Shown piece by piece: positions 1 through 7,614 of a stretch of DNA of 31,464 nt. The DNA is taken from positions 1 to 31,464 of the forward strand of contig CAZTGE010000038.1 of assembly GCA_964612995.1 (NCBI GenBank), written 5' to 3'. The notes under the pieces are model-generated. The model was not told where the DNA came from. It ran no database searches and saw only the letters and a program-made list of their open reading frames with translations. The stretch's first letter is position 1. The number at the start of each line of letters is the position of its first letter. The stretch is from SLQH01 sp964612995. Lineage in GTDB: Bacteria; Planctomycetota; UBA11346. A program made the position numbers and the translations under genes.

Positions 1-75
1 TCGTCGTCGGGGTCGTCGTCGGGATCGTCGTCGGGGTCGTCGTCTAGGTCGTCGTCGTCGTCCTCGTCGAGGTCG
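1..75 (-). repeat. Asp-codon low-complexity repeat in the scpA tail
   Basis: Positions 1-45 contain an almost perfect 12-bp tandem unit (tcgtcgtcgggg and a one-base variant), which on the minus strand encodes repeats of Asp-Asp-Asp-Pro. It is followed by runs of GAC codons to about 75. The array reaches the window edge, so its full length is unknown. Such arrays are prone to slippage and to assembly error. Confidence 0.8.
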
Positions 76-1328
76 TCGTCGTCGTCCGCGTCGACGAGTT
101 CGTCCTCGTCCGCATCCGCATCAGCGTCGTCGTCTGCCTCAGCCTCAGCGTCCGCGCTGTCACCATCGGCGGGCAGCTCCTCCTGGACCAGACCGAGCTC
201 CGCGGCCACGTGGGCTTCCATGTTGGTCTCGAGATCGCCGACGCGACCGAGCAGCGTATCGACCGCCGTGTGCTCGTTGAGCTCGCGCAGGAAGCGCTGT
301 TCGTCGGTCTCGATGATCTCCTCGACGCTCTCGATGACCTCGAGCAGCTCCTGACGCGCGCCGCCGCCCTCGTCCGGCGGGGCGTAGGTGACCAGCGGCG
401 GACGCCGGCGACGCTTGCGCTTGGGCGCGTCGTCCTCGGTCGCTGATCCGCCTTCGTCGTCCTCCGTGATCGGTCGCGGCGCGGTCCGTCGTTGTTCGTC
501 GGCATCCATGTAGCGCAGGTAGACCGGGCCGTACTGCTCGTGCTGGGTCGACTCGAGAAACCGCGCGCGCACCCCCTCGAGCACGGCCAGGAACACCCCC
601 GATTGCTGGATCCGGTCGGGGGCCATCCCCAGCAGCCACCCCATCTCGCCCTCGCGCGCCTCGCGCATGGTGCGCTCGACCTGTGCCACCCGTTCCTCCA
701 TCGGCACATCGTCGTAGACCACTGTGCGCGGCGCCTTGCCGGCGATCGACTGCAGCACGCGATCCCAGGCCTTGAACAGCATGTAGGGGTCGGCGTTGTC
801 CAGCGCGACCCCCTCCTCCTCCTCGGGATCGTCGGGGATGGTCTCGCGGAAGCGACGCTCGTGACAGCGCAGACGCTCCTGCTCGAGCTGCTCGAGCAGC
901 TGCACCGCCTCCTTGACCTCGCGGTAGGCCAACAGCTGGGCGATCAGACCCGCGCGCGGATCGAGCAGCTCCTCCTCTTCCTCGTCGGCCTCCTCCTCCT
1001 CCTCGAGCGGGGCGACCAGCCGCGCCTTGAGGTCGAGCAGCGAACTGGCCATGTAGATGAAGTCGCCGGCGATATCGAGATCCATCTCGCCCCAGCCGGT
1101 GATGGTGGCCAGGAACTGGTCGGCGATGGTCGCGATGGGGATGTCGTAGATGTCGACCTCGTTGCGCCGCACGAGGTAGAGCAGCAGGTCCAGCGGACCC
1201 GAGAAGGCGTCGAGGCTGACCTGATAGCCGAGATCGAGCGATTCCTCGTCTGGCGCGGTGGCGACGGCCGCGACGTCGGCCCCCGATTCATCCGGGGCGG
1301 GGGGCTCGACGGGCTCTTCAGCGACCAT
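1..1328 (-). CDS. scpA: Segregation and condensation protein A (ScpA), C-terminus cut by window edge
   Basis: This is the kleisin subunit of the bacterial SMC-ScpAB condensin, which bridges SMC heads during chromosome segregation. The frame is open from the ATG at 1326-1328 to the window edge (442 complete codons, no stop). After about 35 residues comes the family signature: YQVSLDAFSGPLDLLLYLVRRNEVDIYDIPIA, then DLDIAGDFIYMASSLLDLKARLV and ..LIAQLLAYREVKEAVQLLEQ. Winged-helix-like sequence (EGEMGWLLGMAPDRIQQSGVFLAVLE) lies around residues 245-275. ScpA is usually about 250-300 residues. This one continues through a KRKRRRR basic patch and a coiled-coil-like stretch into an Asp/Glu-rich low-complexity tail. 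No Shine-Dalgarno precedes the ATG; a -10-like TATGAT ends 8 nt before it, so the mRNA is probably leaderless. ispH lies upstream on the same strand. The kleisin assignment is firm; the role of the tail is unknown. Confidence 0.88.
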   Translation of the reverse strand, partial: MVAEEPVEPPAPDESGADVAAVATAPDEESLDLGYQVSLDAFSGPLDLLLYLVRRNEVDIYDIPIATIADQFLATITGWGEMDLDIAGDFIYMASSLLDLKARLVAPLEEEEEADEEEEELLDPRAGLIAQLLAYREVKEAVQLLEQLEQERLRCHERRFRETIPDDPEEEEGVALDNADPYMLFKAWDRVLQSIAGKAPRTVVYDDVPMEERVAQVERTMREAREGEMGWLLGMAPDRIQQSGVFLAVLEGVRARFLESTQHEQYGPVYLRYMDADEQRRTAPRPITEDDEGGSATEDDAPKRKRRRRPPLVTYAPPDEGGGARQELLEVIESVEEIIETDEQRFLRELNEHTAVDTLLGRVGDLETNMEAHVAAELGLVQEELPADGDSADAEAEADDDADADADEDELVDADDDDDLDEDDDDDLDDDPDDDPDDDPDD

Positions 1329-1336
1329 GCGGCGGG

Positions 1337-1363
1337 ATCATAGGCCGGCGGCCCGACGCTCAA
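1337..1363 (-). promoter_or_regulatory. Putative scpA promoter, leaderless
   Basis: On the minus strand TTGAGC (1358-1363) is followed after 15 bp by TATGAT (1337-1342), which ends 8 nt before the scpA ATG. Transcription would start at or within about 2 nt of the start codon, which fits the absence of a ribosome-binding site. The 15-bp spacer is short, so this is moderate evidence only. Confidence 0.45.
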
Positions 1364-1383
1364 GGCCGACCGACGCGCCGCGT

Positions 1384-2235
1384 TCAGGGCGTATCGACAA
1401 TCGCCTTCACCGCACGATGGACCGCGGCGATCACGTCCTGCGGGGTCGAGGTCCCGGCGGTGATCCCGACGTGGGTCTTGCCGGCGAACCAGGCCGGATC
1501 GCATTCCGCGGGCTGTTCGATGTGGTGGCATTCGATGCCATGGGCGCGCACGATGTCGAACAGCTTGCGGGTGTTCGAGCTGTTGCGCCCGCCGACCACG
1601 ATGCCGAGGTCGATATCGTGCTCGAGCAGGTCGTGGATCGCGGCCTGCCGATCCTTCACCGGCTTGCAGATGGTGTCGACGAAACGGACCTCGGCCACCC
1701 CCGGCAGCGCGCGGATGGCTTCGACCAGTTCCTGGACCAGCTCGAGCCGGTTGGTGGTCTGGCTGACCACCCCGATGCGCTGGTGCCCGACGAGCGTGTC
1801 GAGGTCTTCACGCCCGCGGACCACGGCACAGGCACCGAGGTTGCCGACCACCCCCTGGACCTCGACGTGGTCCGGGGTGCCGACGATCACCGGGTAGAAG
1901 CCCGCGTCCTGCAACTCGCGCGCGGTGTCGTGCAGACGGCGCACCAGGGGGCAGGAGGCGTCGTAGACGATGAGACCGCGGCCTTCGAGTTCGCGTTTAC
2001 GCGCATCCGATACGCCGTGGGCGGTGATCATCACCGCCTCGGTCGTGATCTGGTCCACCTCGCCCCAGTCGACGATGCGCACACCATTGCCGGCGAGCCG
2101 TTCCATGACCTGGGGATTGTGGACCAGCTGGCCGATGATGGTCAACCGATTGCGGAACTGCGGATCGAGCGCCATGGCGATGGCCTGTTCGACGCCGAAA
2201 CAGGTGCCCATCGCGTTGGCCAGGGTGATGCGCAT
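1384..2235 (-). CDS. ispH: 4-hydroxy-3-methylbut-2-enyl diphosphate reductase (IspH)
   Basis: IspH is the iron-sulfur enzyme of the last step of the MEP isoprenoid pathway, reducing HMBPP to IPP and DMAPP in the cytoplasm. All hallmark residues are visible. The three cluster cysteines are C12 (GTCFGVEQAI), C95 (DASCPLV) and C190 (DTICKPVKDRQ). Also present are the conserved histidines at 39 (GQLVHNPQV), 73 (TAHGVSD) and 123, Glu125 (PDHVEVQG), the SQTTNR motif near 158-163, and GGRNSSNTRKL. At 283 residues it is slightly shorter than the E. coli enzyme but complete. A weak GAGAAG lies upstream of the ATG. scpA follows 55 nt downstream on the same strand with its own promoter-like sequence. 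The structured RNA candidate at 2343-2545 is divergent from it. Confidence 0.95.
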   Translation of the reverse strand: MRITLANAMGTCFGVEQAIAMALDPQFRNRLTIIGQLVHNPQVMERLAGNGVRIVDWGEVDQITTEAVMITAHGVSDARKRELEGRGLIVYDASCPLVRRLHDTARELQDAGFYPVIVGTPDHVEVQGVVGNLGACAVVRGREDLDTLVGHQRIGVVSQTTNRLELVQELVEAIRALPGVAEVRFVDTICKPVKDRQAAIHDLLEHDIDLGIVVGGRNSSNTRKLFDIVRAHGIECHHIEQPAECDPAWFAGKTHVGITAGTSTPQDVIAAVHRAVKAIVDTP

Positions 2236-2304
2236 GGGGGCTTCTCGCCGCGCCGACAGGCGAAGTCAAGGCCCTTCCCGCGTCCTGTTGAGCAGTCCTC
2301 AGAT

Positions 2305-2337
2305 TTGCCCTGGGCACATCCGACCGACGGCTACAAT
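2305..2337 (+). promoter_or_regulatory. Putative promoter of the 2343-2545 RNA
   Basis: TACAAT at 2332-2337 is a good -10 hexamer about 6-7 nt before the start of the structured region. TTGCCC at 2305-2310 matches the -35 of other promoters in this window, but the spacer would be 21 bp, longer than the usual 16-18. The -10 is convincing; the -35 is doubtful. Confidence 0.4.
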
Positions 2338-2342
2338 GAGTT

Positions 2343-2545
2343 ACATACGGCGACTGCTGTGTCCGAGGTTCGGCCGCATACCGCTGGCGTTTACGAAACC
2401 GCGGGGGCTGACTCCTGGAAGGGCCATGCCCGGAAGGGGAGGCCACCCACCTGGAAGTGCGAAACTCCAGGGTACCCGCCGGATACGGCACGAGCGGTTG
2501 CCACCCCCGAGAATTCCGGCCCACCTGGGCCGGAATTCTTTTTTT
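2343..2545 (+). ncRNA. Candidate structured non-coding RNA ending in an intrinsic terminator
   Basis: About 200 nt between a -10-like TACAAT and a strong terminator, with no plausible gene on either strand. The RNA can fold as a closed, branched structure. P1 pairs 2349-2363 with 2487-2502 (15 bp, one bulged G, some G-U). P2 pairs 2369-2374 with 2478-2483. P3 pairs 2379-2382 with 2471-2474. Inside are hairpins at 2387-2402, 2412-2441 (with GGAA facing GGAA in a symmetric internal loop) and 2451-2470 (loop GCGAA). The terminator hairpin 2511-2538 follows. No gene lies downstream on the plus strand, so this is not a riboswitch leader. It does not match what I know of SRP RNA, RNase P RNA or tmRNA. 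A 6S-type RNA is possible by size, but the branched fold is not a typical 6S rod. Family unknown. Confidence 0.6.
2511..2545 (+). terminator. Rho-independent terminator of the structured RNA
   Basis: A perfect 12-bp stem (2511-2522 with 2527-2538), loop ACCT, followed directly by seven T residues (2539-2545). The T run occurs only in the plus-strand direction, so it terminates plus-strand transcription. Confidence 0.9.
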
Positions 2546-2579
2546 GGTAACTACGCAGGGGCTTCGCCCACCACTCAAC

Positions 2580-2611
2580 GCCAGACCCCATCGCGTGCGA
2601 TGGGGTCTGGC
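2580..2611. repeat. Perfect 15-bp inverted repeat
   Basis: Arms 2580-2594 and 2597-2611 are exact complements around a GT centre. There is no T run on either side. It lies about 120 nt beyond the stop of the minus-strand gene at 2733-4418 and could act as a 3' end hairpin for that transcript. Just before it, GTAACTACGCAGG (2547-2559) is a one-mismatch relative of the inverted repeat at 7615-7789. Confidence 0.6.
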
Positions 2612-2732
2612 CGGCCGGCTGGTGACCGCAGACGCGATGGCGCGCAACACGTGACGCAGCGACGGCGATCGGCTGCCACGGGCACAGCATCGGGCCCTGC
2701 GCCCGATGCCGCCGGGGGCCAACCTGACGTGG

Positions 2733-4418
2733 CTACTCGGCCGCTTCGGTCACCGGCGCGAAACGGAACTCGTCGACGTATGCGGTGGCGCCACCGGTGG
2801 TGCGGAAGCGGATGTCGATGAAGGGGCCCCAGTCGGGGGCCACGAACTCGAAGGACACCGGCTGCCATCCGGCTCCGGCCTCGATCAACGCGGTCTGATG
2901 ACGATCGACCCAGGAATCGTTGCGCGCGGCGTTGTGCGGCGACCACTGGTAGGTGTAGCCACGGATGCAGGCGCCAGCGGTCGGGTCGTAGGCAGGCAGC
3001 TCCGGCTCCTCGGGAATCGGCTTGTCCTTGCGCGTCGCCTTCGCGACCTGCTTCGCGTGCCGCTGCTTGATATCAGCGATACGCTTGTCATGGGCGCCGC
3101 GATCGGCGGCCATGGCCGCCTCATCCGGCGCGACCACCTTGATCTTCGCTTCGAGGCGGTAGCGCACACCCGGTTCGAGCACCACCTGCGGGATGTTGGG
3201 CCAGACCTCGCCCTGGACCTTGAGCGACTGCTCGCCGCTGCTGGCCTCCTCGCTGCTGATGTAGGAGCCGTAGCGATGACCGCTGAAGCCGAAGGTGATA
3301 CCGCGCTTGGTGGTGGACAGGTCCAGCGGCTGATCCTCGAAATCCTGGGTCTCGCCGAGGCCGATGACCACCGTGTTGCCCGCGTCGACGTAGCGCATGG
3401 CCATCTTGGCCCAGACATGGGCGGTGAGCTCCGGCGGGAAGAAGACCATCCGCACGGTGACCGGATGCCGACGCAGGCCGTCGGCATCCGGCTGGATGTG
3501 CTCGGGCCACTGCACGATGTAGTCGAGATCGGCGTGGACGTTGCAGATGGAGAGCTTGGCGTCGCCGCCGGCGAGGGTCATGCCGCAGGACCAGCCGCTC
3601 TCCGGGTCGAGGTAGACGCCGAAACCGCCGTTGCGGATGCTGTCCGCGCCGCCGGCCTTGTCGACGCAGGTGCCGTTGAGGGCCCAGCCTTCGTAGCCGT
3701 CGCTGCCTGTGGGGCAGATGGCCACCCGCTGGCAGACCCCGGCCTCGGGCCAGGGATCGCTCAGACCCGGGGGCATCAGGCTCACGTACTGGCCCACCGG
3801 CGCACCGGGGGAGAGGCCGGTGTCCCAGGTCCCGGTGAAGGTGTAGCCGAGCTGCGGGTGGCAGGCGAGGGTGAAGGTGCCGGTATGGTCGACCTCGATC
3901 TCACGCTTGTCGGTGCGGTGCTCCCATTTGGCGAAGGCGTGCGAGCCCTTGAACGTCCGCGTCAGGGTCAGGGTGGCGGCATCGTCGCCGACCTGCCAAT
4001 CGCTGGTGTCCTTGAGGTTCCACTCCTTCGATCCGCCACGGTCGGGGATGAACTGGTCGGTGCGGAAGGCATAGCCGATGGCGGTGTCGATGTGCCAGCG
4101 TTCGCTGGGCATCGGCAGCTCGGTCGGGGCCTGGGCCGGGTCGTGGGTCAGCAGGTAGAAGGTCCCGCCGTGGAAGCCGGTGAGCGGCATCACCCCGACG
4201 TAACGGTCGTGGTCCTTGATCACCCAGAAATCCCAGGTCCAGGTGCCGTCCTTGGCGGCGAACTCGAAGGTCTGCTTCTCGACGGTGAAGGCCGGAGTGT
4301 GGTCGGCGAAGCGCGCCGGCGGCTCCCAGCGGGCCATCAGGGCATCGAACTCGTCTTCGGCGCCGAGATGACCGGCAGCCAGGGCGAGAGCGATCAGACA
4401 CAGCAGGGATGGGCGCAT
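2733..4418 (-). CDS. Secreted beta-sandwich protein with C-terminal carbohydrate-binding-like domain, function unknown
   Basis: 561 residues. A clear signal peptide (residues 1-20, MRPSLLCLIALALAAGHLGA, then EDEF) predicts export. The N-terminal and central part (about 30-370) is rich in Trp, Tyr and Gly in beta-like alternation (KDGTWTWDFWVIKDHDRYVG, GFHGGTFYLLTHDP, GTWDTGLSPG). I do not recognise it as a named family. The C-terminal part (about 375-555) looks like a CBM4/9-type jelly roll: VRYRLEAKIKVV early and GWQPVSFEFVAPDWGPFIDIRFRTTGG..AYVDEFRF at the end. A charged Lys/Glu-rich insertion (about residues 430-475) interrupts it. The ATG has a GGAG 7 nt upstream. The neighbour upstream is the TPR gene, 117 nt away on the same strand. 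A role in polysaccharide binding or degradation is an inference from the C-terminal fold and from the glycan enzymes elsewhere in the window. Confidence 0.7.
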   Translation of the reverse strand: MRPSLLCLIALALAAGHLGAEDEFDALMARWEPPARFADHTPAFTVEKQTFEFAAKDGTWTWDFWVIKDHDRYVGVMPLTGFHGGTFYLLTHDPAQAPTELPMPSERWHIDTAIGYAFRTDQFIPDRGGSKEWNLKDTSDWQVGDDAATLTLTRTFKGSHAFAKWEHRTDKREIEVDHTGTFTLACHPQLGYTFTGTWDTGLSPGAPVGQYVSLMPPGLSDPWPEAGVCQRVAICPTGSDGYEGWALNGTCVDKAGGADSIRNGGFGVYLDPESGWSCGMTLAGGDAKLSICNVHADLDYIVQWPEHIQPDADGLRRHPVTVRMVFFPPELTAHVWAKMAMRYVDAGNTVVIGLGETQDFEDQPLDLSTTKRGITFGFSGHRYGSYISSEEASSGEQSLKVQGEVWPNIPQVVLEPGVRYRLEAKIKVVAPDEAAMAADRGAHDKRIADIKQRHAKQVAKATRKDKPIPEEPELPAYDPTAGACIRGYTYQWSPHNAARNDSWVDRHQTALIEAGAGWQPVSFEFVAPDWGPFIDIRFRTTGGATAYVDEFRFAPVTEAAE

Positions 4419-4535
4419 GCGACTTCTCCAGTCAACGGGTACGCCAGGAACCGGCGCGGGTTGACGAGTCTGGGTGCGCGAAGCGACGGGACAAGCCGGG
4501 GCGTGACCGGATCCGACGCCCCTGGCCAGGGCGGC

Positions 4536-6179
4536 TCACTCGCCGGTGGCGCGGCGGATGATGCGCGTGGCGCGCAGATCGCCCTGTTGTTCGCACAGGC
4601 GCGCGGCCTGGTCGAAGAACTGCCTGGCCTGGTTCTCGCGCCCCAACTGCCCGTAGGCGTTGCCGATGCCCACCAGCACGCGGGCCCGGGTCCGGCCGTT
4701 GGCCTCCTCGCCGCGATCGTATTCGAGCGCCTCGTTGAAGCGGTCGAGCGCCTCCTCGGCGCGTTCGAGCTGGAGCAGGCAGTTGCCGTACTGGTAGAGC
4801 AGGTGCGGCAGCCGCGTGGCCACTGCGGAATCGTCGCGCTGGGTGCGGAACAGACTCAAGGCGCGTTCGAAGTGCTCGTACGCCTCGGCGTACTCCTTGC
4901 GCCCGATCAGCAGCACCGCCAGGCCGTGCTCGGCGAAGGCGCGCTCGTGCTCGTCGCCCGGCTCGGTGCAGACCGAGATCAGACGCCGGAGGTGGGACTC
5001 GGCCTCGTCGTTGCTGCCGCGTTCCTGGTGGACCTTGGCGATCGACCCGATGACCCGCAGCTGGTCCTGCCGTTCGCCGAGCTCGCGGAGCACCTCGACC
5101 CAGCGGTGCATGATCTCCAAGGCGCGATCGTGCTCCCCGGCCAGGCGGTGCAGCTTGGAGATGGCCGCGAGCACCCGCTCCATGATCCGGTGGTTGCCGG
5201 CGCGCTCGCAGGCCGCGAGGCTCTGCTCGAGCGCATCGAGCGCGGCCTTGGGGTCGCGGTTCAGCGCCTGCGCGCTGCCGATCTGGTACAGGGTGCGCGC
5301 GCGACCGGCGTCGTCCTCGAGGATCGAGCACAGGTCGAGGCTGTGCTCATAGGCGCTGAGCGCCGCCTCGATATCGCCCTTGCGCACCTCGACCATGCCC
5401 AGCAGGCGATAGGTCTGGGCCTGCAGCCCCTTGTTGTTGTGTTGTTTCTGCAGCTTGAGGCAACGCAGGAGGATATCGATCGCGTGATCGTGATTCCCGC
5501 GGTCGGCCTCGACATCGGCGAAACGGCTGAGCACCTGACTGGCCTCGAAGGGCCGACCGAGCTCGGTGAAGATCTCCGCCGCACGCTCGTAGTGCCGACG
5601 TGACTGCTCCCATTCCTCTTCCGCCGCGTGAGCGGCACCGAGCTGTTCGTGGCATTCGGCGCTCTTGGTCCCCTTGCGGTAGTCGTCGAATATCTCGCGC
5701 GCCTCGTTGCATACGTTGATCGCGTCGTAGGCCGCGCGCCGGGCGATGAGCACCTTGCTCAGGTCGAGCCGGGTCTGGGCCATGCGCAGGTGCTCGTTGA
5801 GATCGTTGGCCAGCTCCTCGGCCTGCCGCAGGCAGCGCTCCGCATCGCGATGCTCCCCGAGGGCGAGCAGGGCGTTGCCGGCCGCGCTGGCGGCGTCGCA
5901 GGCGTCCGCGAAGCGATCGGAGCTGAGGAAGATCCGCAGCGCCTCGCGGGCCGCGTCGGCCGCGCGACGGAACTGTTCGAGGCGCGCGTGGACCCGGCTG
6001 AGGTCCATCAGGCATTCCGCACGGCGGGTCGGCACCTCGATCGAACCCCAGGCGTCGGCCGCGGCGCGCAGATGGGTGATGGCGGAGGTCAGTGCCGCGC
6101 CCGACTTGTTCTCCATGATCAGCAGGCCCAGACGCCGCTCGTTCTGGGCCTTGGCCTGGATCTCCTCGCGCTCGGGCAT
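4536..6179 (-). CDS. Tetratricopeptide repeat protein (LGN/AGS-like TPR array)
   Basis: 547 residues made almost entirely of helical TPR units of about 40 residues (for example GLQAQTYRLLGMVEVRKGDIEAALSAYEHSLDLCSILEDDAGRARTLYQIGSAQALNRDPKAALDALEQSL; I count roughly a dozen). No signal peptide, membrane segment or catalytic domain is visible, so it is probably a cytoplasmic scaffold or a regulator that binds partner proteins. The frame stays open well upstream because of high G+C. I chose the ATG at 6177-6179 (MPEREEIQAKAQ) because AGCGAGGTG precedes it at good spacing and because the upstream extension is low-complexity sequence crossing the repeat element at 6275-6440. A TATACC -10-like sequence lies about 50 nt upstream. 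No specific function can be assigned. Confidence 0.8.
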   Translation of the reverse strand: MPEREEIQAKAQNERRLGLLIMENKSGAALTSAITHLRAAADAWGSIEVPTRRAECLMDLSRVHARLEQFRRAADAAREALRIFLSSDRFADACDAASAAGNALLALGEHRDAERCLRQAEELANDLNEHLRMAQTRLDLSKVLIARRAAYDAINVCNEAREIFDDYRKGTKSAECHEQLGAAHAAEEEWEQSRRHYERAAEIFTELGRPFEASQVLSRFADVEADRGNHDHAIDILLRCLKLQKQHNNKGLQAQTYRLLGMVEVRKGDIEAALSAYEHSLDLCSILEDDAGRARTLYQIGSAQALNRDPKAALDALEQSLAACERAGNHRIMERVLAAISKLHRLAGEHDRALEIMHRWVEVLRELGERQDQLRVIGSIAKVHQERGSNDEAESHLRRLISVCTEPGDEHERAFAEHGLAVLLIGRKEYAEAYEHFERALSLFRTQRDDSAVATRLPHLLYQYGNCLLQLERAEEALDRFNEALEYDRGEEANGRTRARVLVGIGNAYGQLGRENQARQFFDQAARLCEQQGDLRATRIIRRATGE

Positions 6180-6274
6180 CGCGCACCTCGCTTTCGCATT
6201 CGGCTTTCGGGCCGGCGGGTACTGAGACGGTATAGCAGCAGGCGACGCCGATGCCACCCGAGACCGCTCCGCTG

Positions 6275-6440
6275 GCCAGGGCGACTCAAGGCTCGCAAAT
6301 GAGGGCCATGCCTCGCCTCCACCTGCGTCACTACGACCCAACACCGAAGAGAGCCAGGCGGTTTGACGCGAGTGGAGGCGACGCAAGGCATGCCGACCTG
6401 GTGATCGGCGCTCCCGGGGCGAGCTTTGAGCGGCCCTGGC
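6275..6440. repeat. Hairpin element with terminal inverted repeats, copy A
   Basis: About 166 bp bounded by an imperfect inverted repeat: GCCAGGGCGACTCAAGGC at the left end, and the complement of GCCAGGGCCGCTCAAAGC at the right. Inside, GGCCATGCCTCGCCTCCACC and what follows (6304-6330) is complementary to 6363-6394, giving a long imperfect hairpin with an apex containing AAGAGAGCCAGGCGGTT. The same element in opposite orientation is at 14293-14482, with conserved ends, arms and apex. It contains no reading frame of note and is therefore a non-autonomous (MITE- or REP-like) dispersed repeat. It lies between the divergent TPR and SprA-family genes; the SprA-family -35 starts 20 bp past its right end. 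Confidence 0.85.
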
Positions 6441-6459
6441 GTCTGCGCCCTGCCCGCCA

Positions 6460-6488
6460 TTGCCCGCACTCCCCTCGAGCGGTACACT
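6460..6488 (+). promoter_or_regulatory. Promoter of the SprA-family gene, leaderless
   Basis: TTGCCC (6460-6465), a 17-bp spacer, then TACACT (6483-6488), which ends 6 nt before the ATG at 6495. Transcription would begin at or next to the start codon. No Shine-Dalgarno sequence is present. This is the clearest promoter in the window. Confidence 0.7.
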
Positions 6489-6494
6489 GGCACG

Positions 6495-7415
6495 ATGGGC
6501 CTGAACCCTGCCATCGCAGCATATCGCAGCGCGCCCACGGTGCCGCCCTACGCTGCACCGGTACCTCCACGGCGGAACGAGCCGCCGCCGGGCTCGCGCG
6601 CCACCGAGGACAGCGTGCAGATATCCCGCGCCGGCGCCGCGCGCCTCGCGGCCGAAGCGTCGGAACCCGGGGCATTCCGCCAGATGCCCCCGCCGGGCGG
6701 GACCGACCCTGCAGCGACGGCCGCCAGCGGGCGTGGCGATGCCGAGCCGGCCGCGGCCGAAGCGCAGACCGCTGCTCCGGATGGCGATGCGGCCGCGGCC
6801 GAAGCGCAGACCGCTGCTCCGGATGGCGATGCGGCCGGAGCACGACCCGGTGATCCGAGCGCGCGCGATCCCGCCGGCCGGCCCCTGAGCCCGCCTGAAC
6901 TGCGTCAGGTGCGCGAGCTGCAACGCCGCGACGCCGAGGTCCGCGCGCACGAACAGGCGCACCTCAGCGCCGCCGGGTCGCACGCCCGCGGCGGTGCGCA
7001 AATGAACTTCCAACGCGGTCCCGACGGACGCAGCTACGCTGTCGGCGGCGAGGTGTCGATCGACGCCGGTGCCGAGCCCGACCCGCATCGCACCCAGACC
7101 AAGATGCGCCAGGTCCGCCGCGCCGCGCTCGCCCCGGCCGAACCCAGCGCCCAGGACCGCCGCATCGCCGCGAAGGCCGCCAGCCGGGGCAATGCCGCAG
7201 CGATGGACATCCGCGCCCTGGCACAGGCCGAACGCGCCATCGAGCAGGCCGAACGCAGCGGCGACGAGCGCGCGGCGGCGATGGCCCGCCAGGAGATCGA
7301 ACGTCGCGGCGGCGATCCTCCCCCCGAAGATCGCACACCGGAGGCAGCAGCGGACCGGGGCGTGCGCGCCGAACGACCGGGGCAGCAGGCCTTGCGGGTG
7401 GACGTATCCGCCTGA
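6495..7415 (+). CDS. SprA-related putative zinc metallopeptidase family protein
   Basis: 306 residues from the ATG at 6495. The C-terminal half carries the family core: LRQVRELQRRDAEVRAHEQAHLSAAGSHARGGAQMNFQRGPDGRSYAVGGEVSID, followed by TQTKMRQVRRAALAPAEPSAQDRRIAAKAA. HEQAH is a HExxH zinc-ligand motif, which is why the family is described as putative metallopeptidases; activity is not established. The N-terminal half is Pro/Ala-rich and low in complexity, with two identical 14-residue units encoded by a perfect 42-bp duplication (6749-6832). No signal peptide is visible. I chose this start because the promoter ends 6 nt before it; an in-frame ATG 69 nt upstream lies before the -35 and is unlikely. 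The gene stands alone, divergent from the TPR gene. Confidence 0.8.
   Translation: MGLNPAIAAYRSAPTVPPYAAPVPPRRNEPPPGSRATEDSVQISRAGAARLAAEASEPGAFRQMPPPGGTDPAATAASGRGDAEPAAAEAQTAAPDGDAAAAEAQTAAPDGDAAGARPGDPSARDPAGRPLSPPELRQVRELQRRDAEVRAHEQAHLSAAGSHARGGAQMNFQRGPDGRSYAVGGEVSIDAGAEPDPHRTQTKMRQVRRAALAPAEPSAQDRRIAAKAASRGNAAAMDIRALAQAERAIEQAERSGDERAAAMARQEIERRGGDPPPEDRTPEAAADRGVRAERPGQQALRVDVSA
6749..6832 (+). repeat. Perfect 42-bp tandem duplication in the SprA-family gene
   Basis: Copies 6749-6790 and 6791-6832 are identical base for base, in frame, and encode AAAEAQTAAPDGDA twice. The complete identity suggests recent expansion or ongoing length variation. Confidence 0.95.
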
Positions 7416-7614
7416 GCCCGCCCCCCGTCCGTGGATGGCCCACTTCATGGATGCGGAGGACCGGCGCCCGAGCCCGGCTCATGCCTGAGGCTGCTATCAG
7501 AGGGGCGCTGCCCCCCTCGCGCTCTCACGGGCACCCCAGCTTCTTCACCAAGGTGGGCCTCCGCCCACAACCCAAGGGTTGCGAGCATAGGGCTCCGGCC
7601 CACCTTTCTGCTTT

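Noticed and set aside
2335..2550. A reading frame starting at the ATG inside TACAATGAG
   Set aside because: The ATG overlaps the -10 hexamer, so it would not be in the RNA, and the frame has no coding character.
4505..4535. CCAGGGCGGCTCACTCGCC near the TPR stop, resembling the end of the hairpin element
   Set aside because: Only a short, imperfect match with no arms or apex; too weak to call a remnant.
2706..5603. Long plus-strand open frame (965 aa)
   Set aside because: Antisense to two well-supported minus-strand genes; no domain is recognisable. Frames like this are expected opposite genes with high third-position G+C.
6180..7448. Long in-frame extension of the TPR frame upstream of 6179 (970 aa in total)
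   Set aside because: It crosses hairpin element A and runs antisense through the SprA-family gene, has low-complexity composition, and the Shine-Dalgarno-backed ATG at 6179 is a better start.
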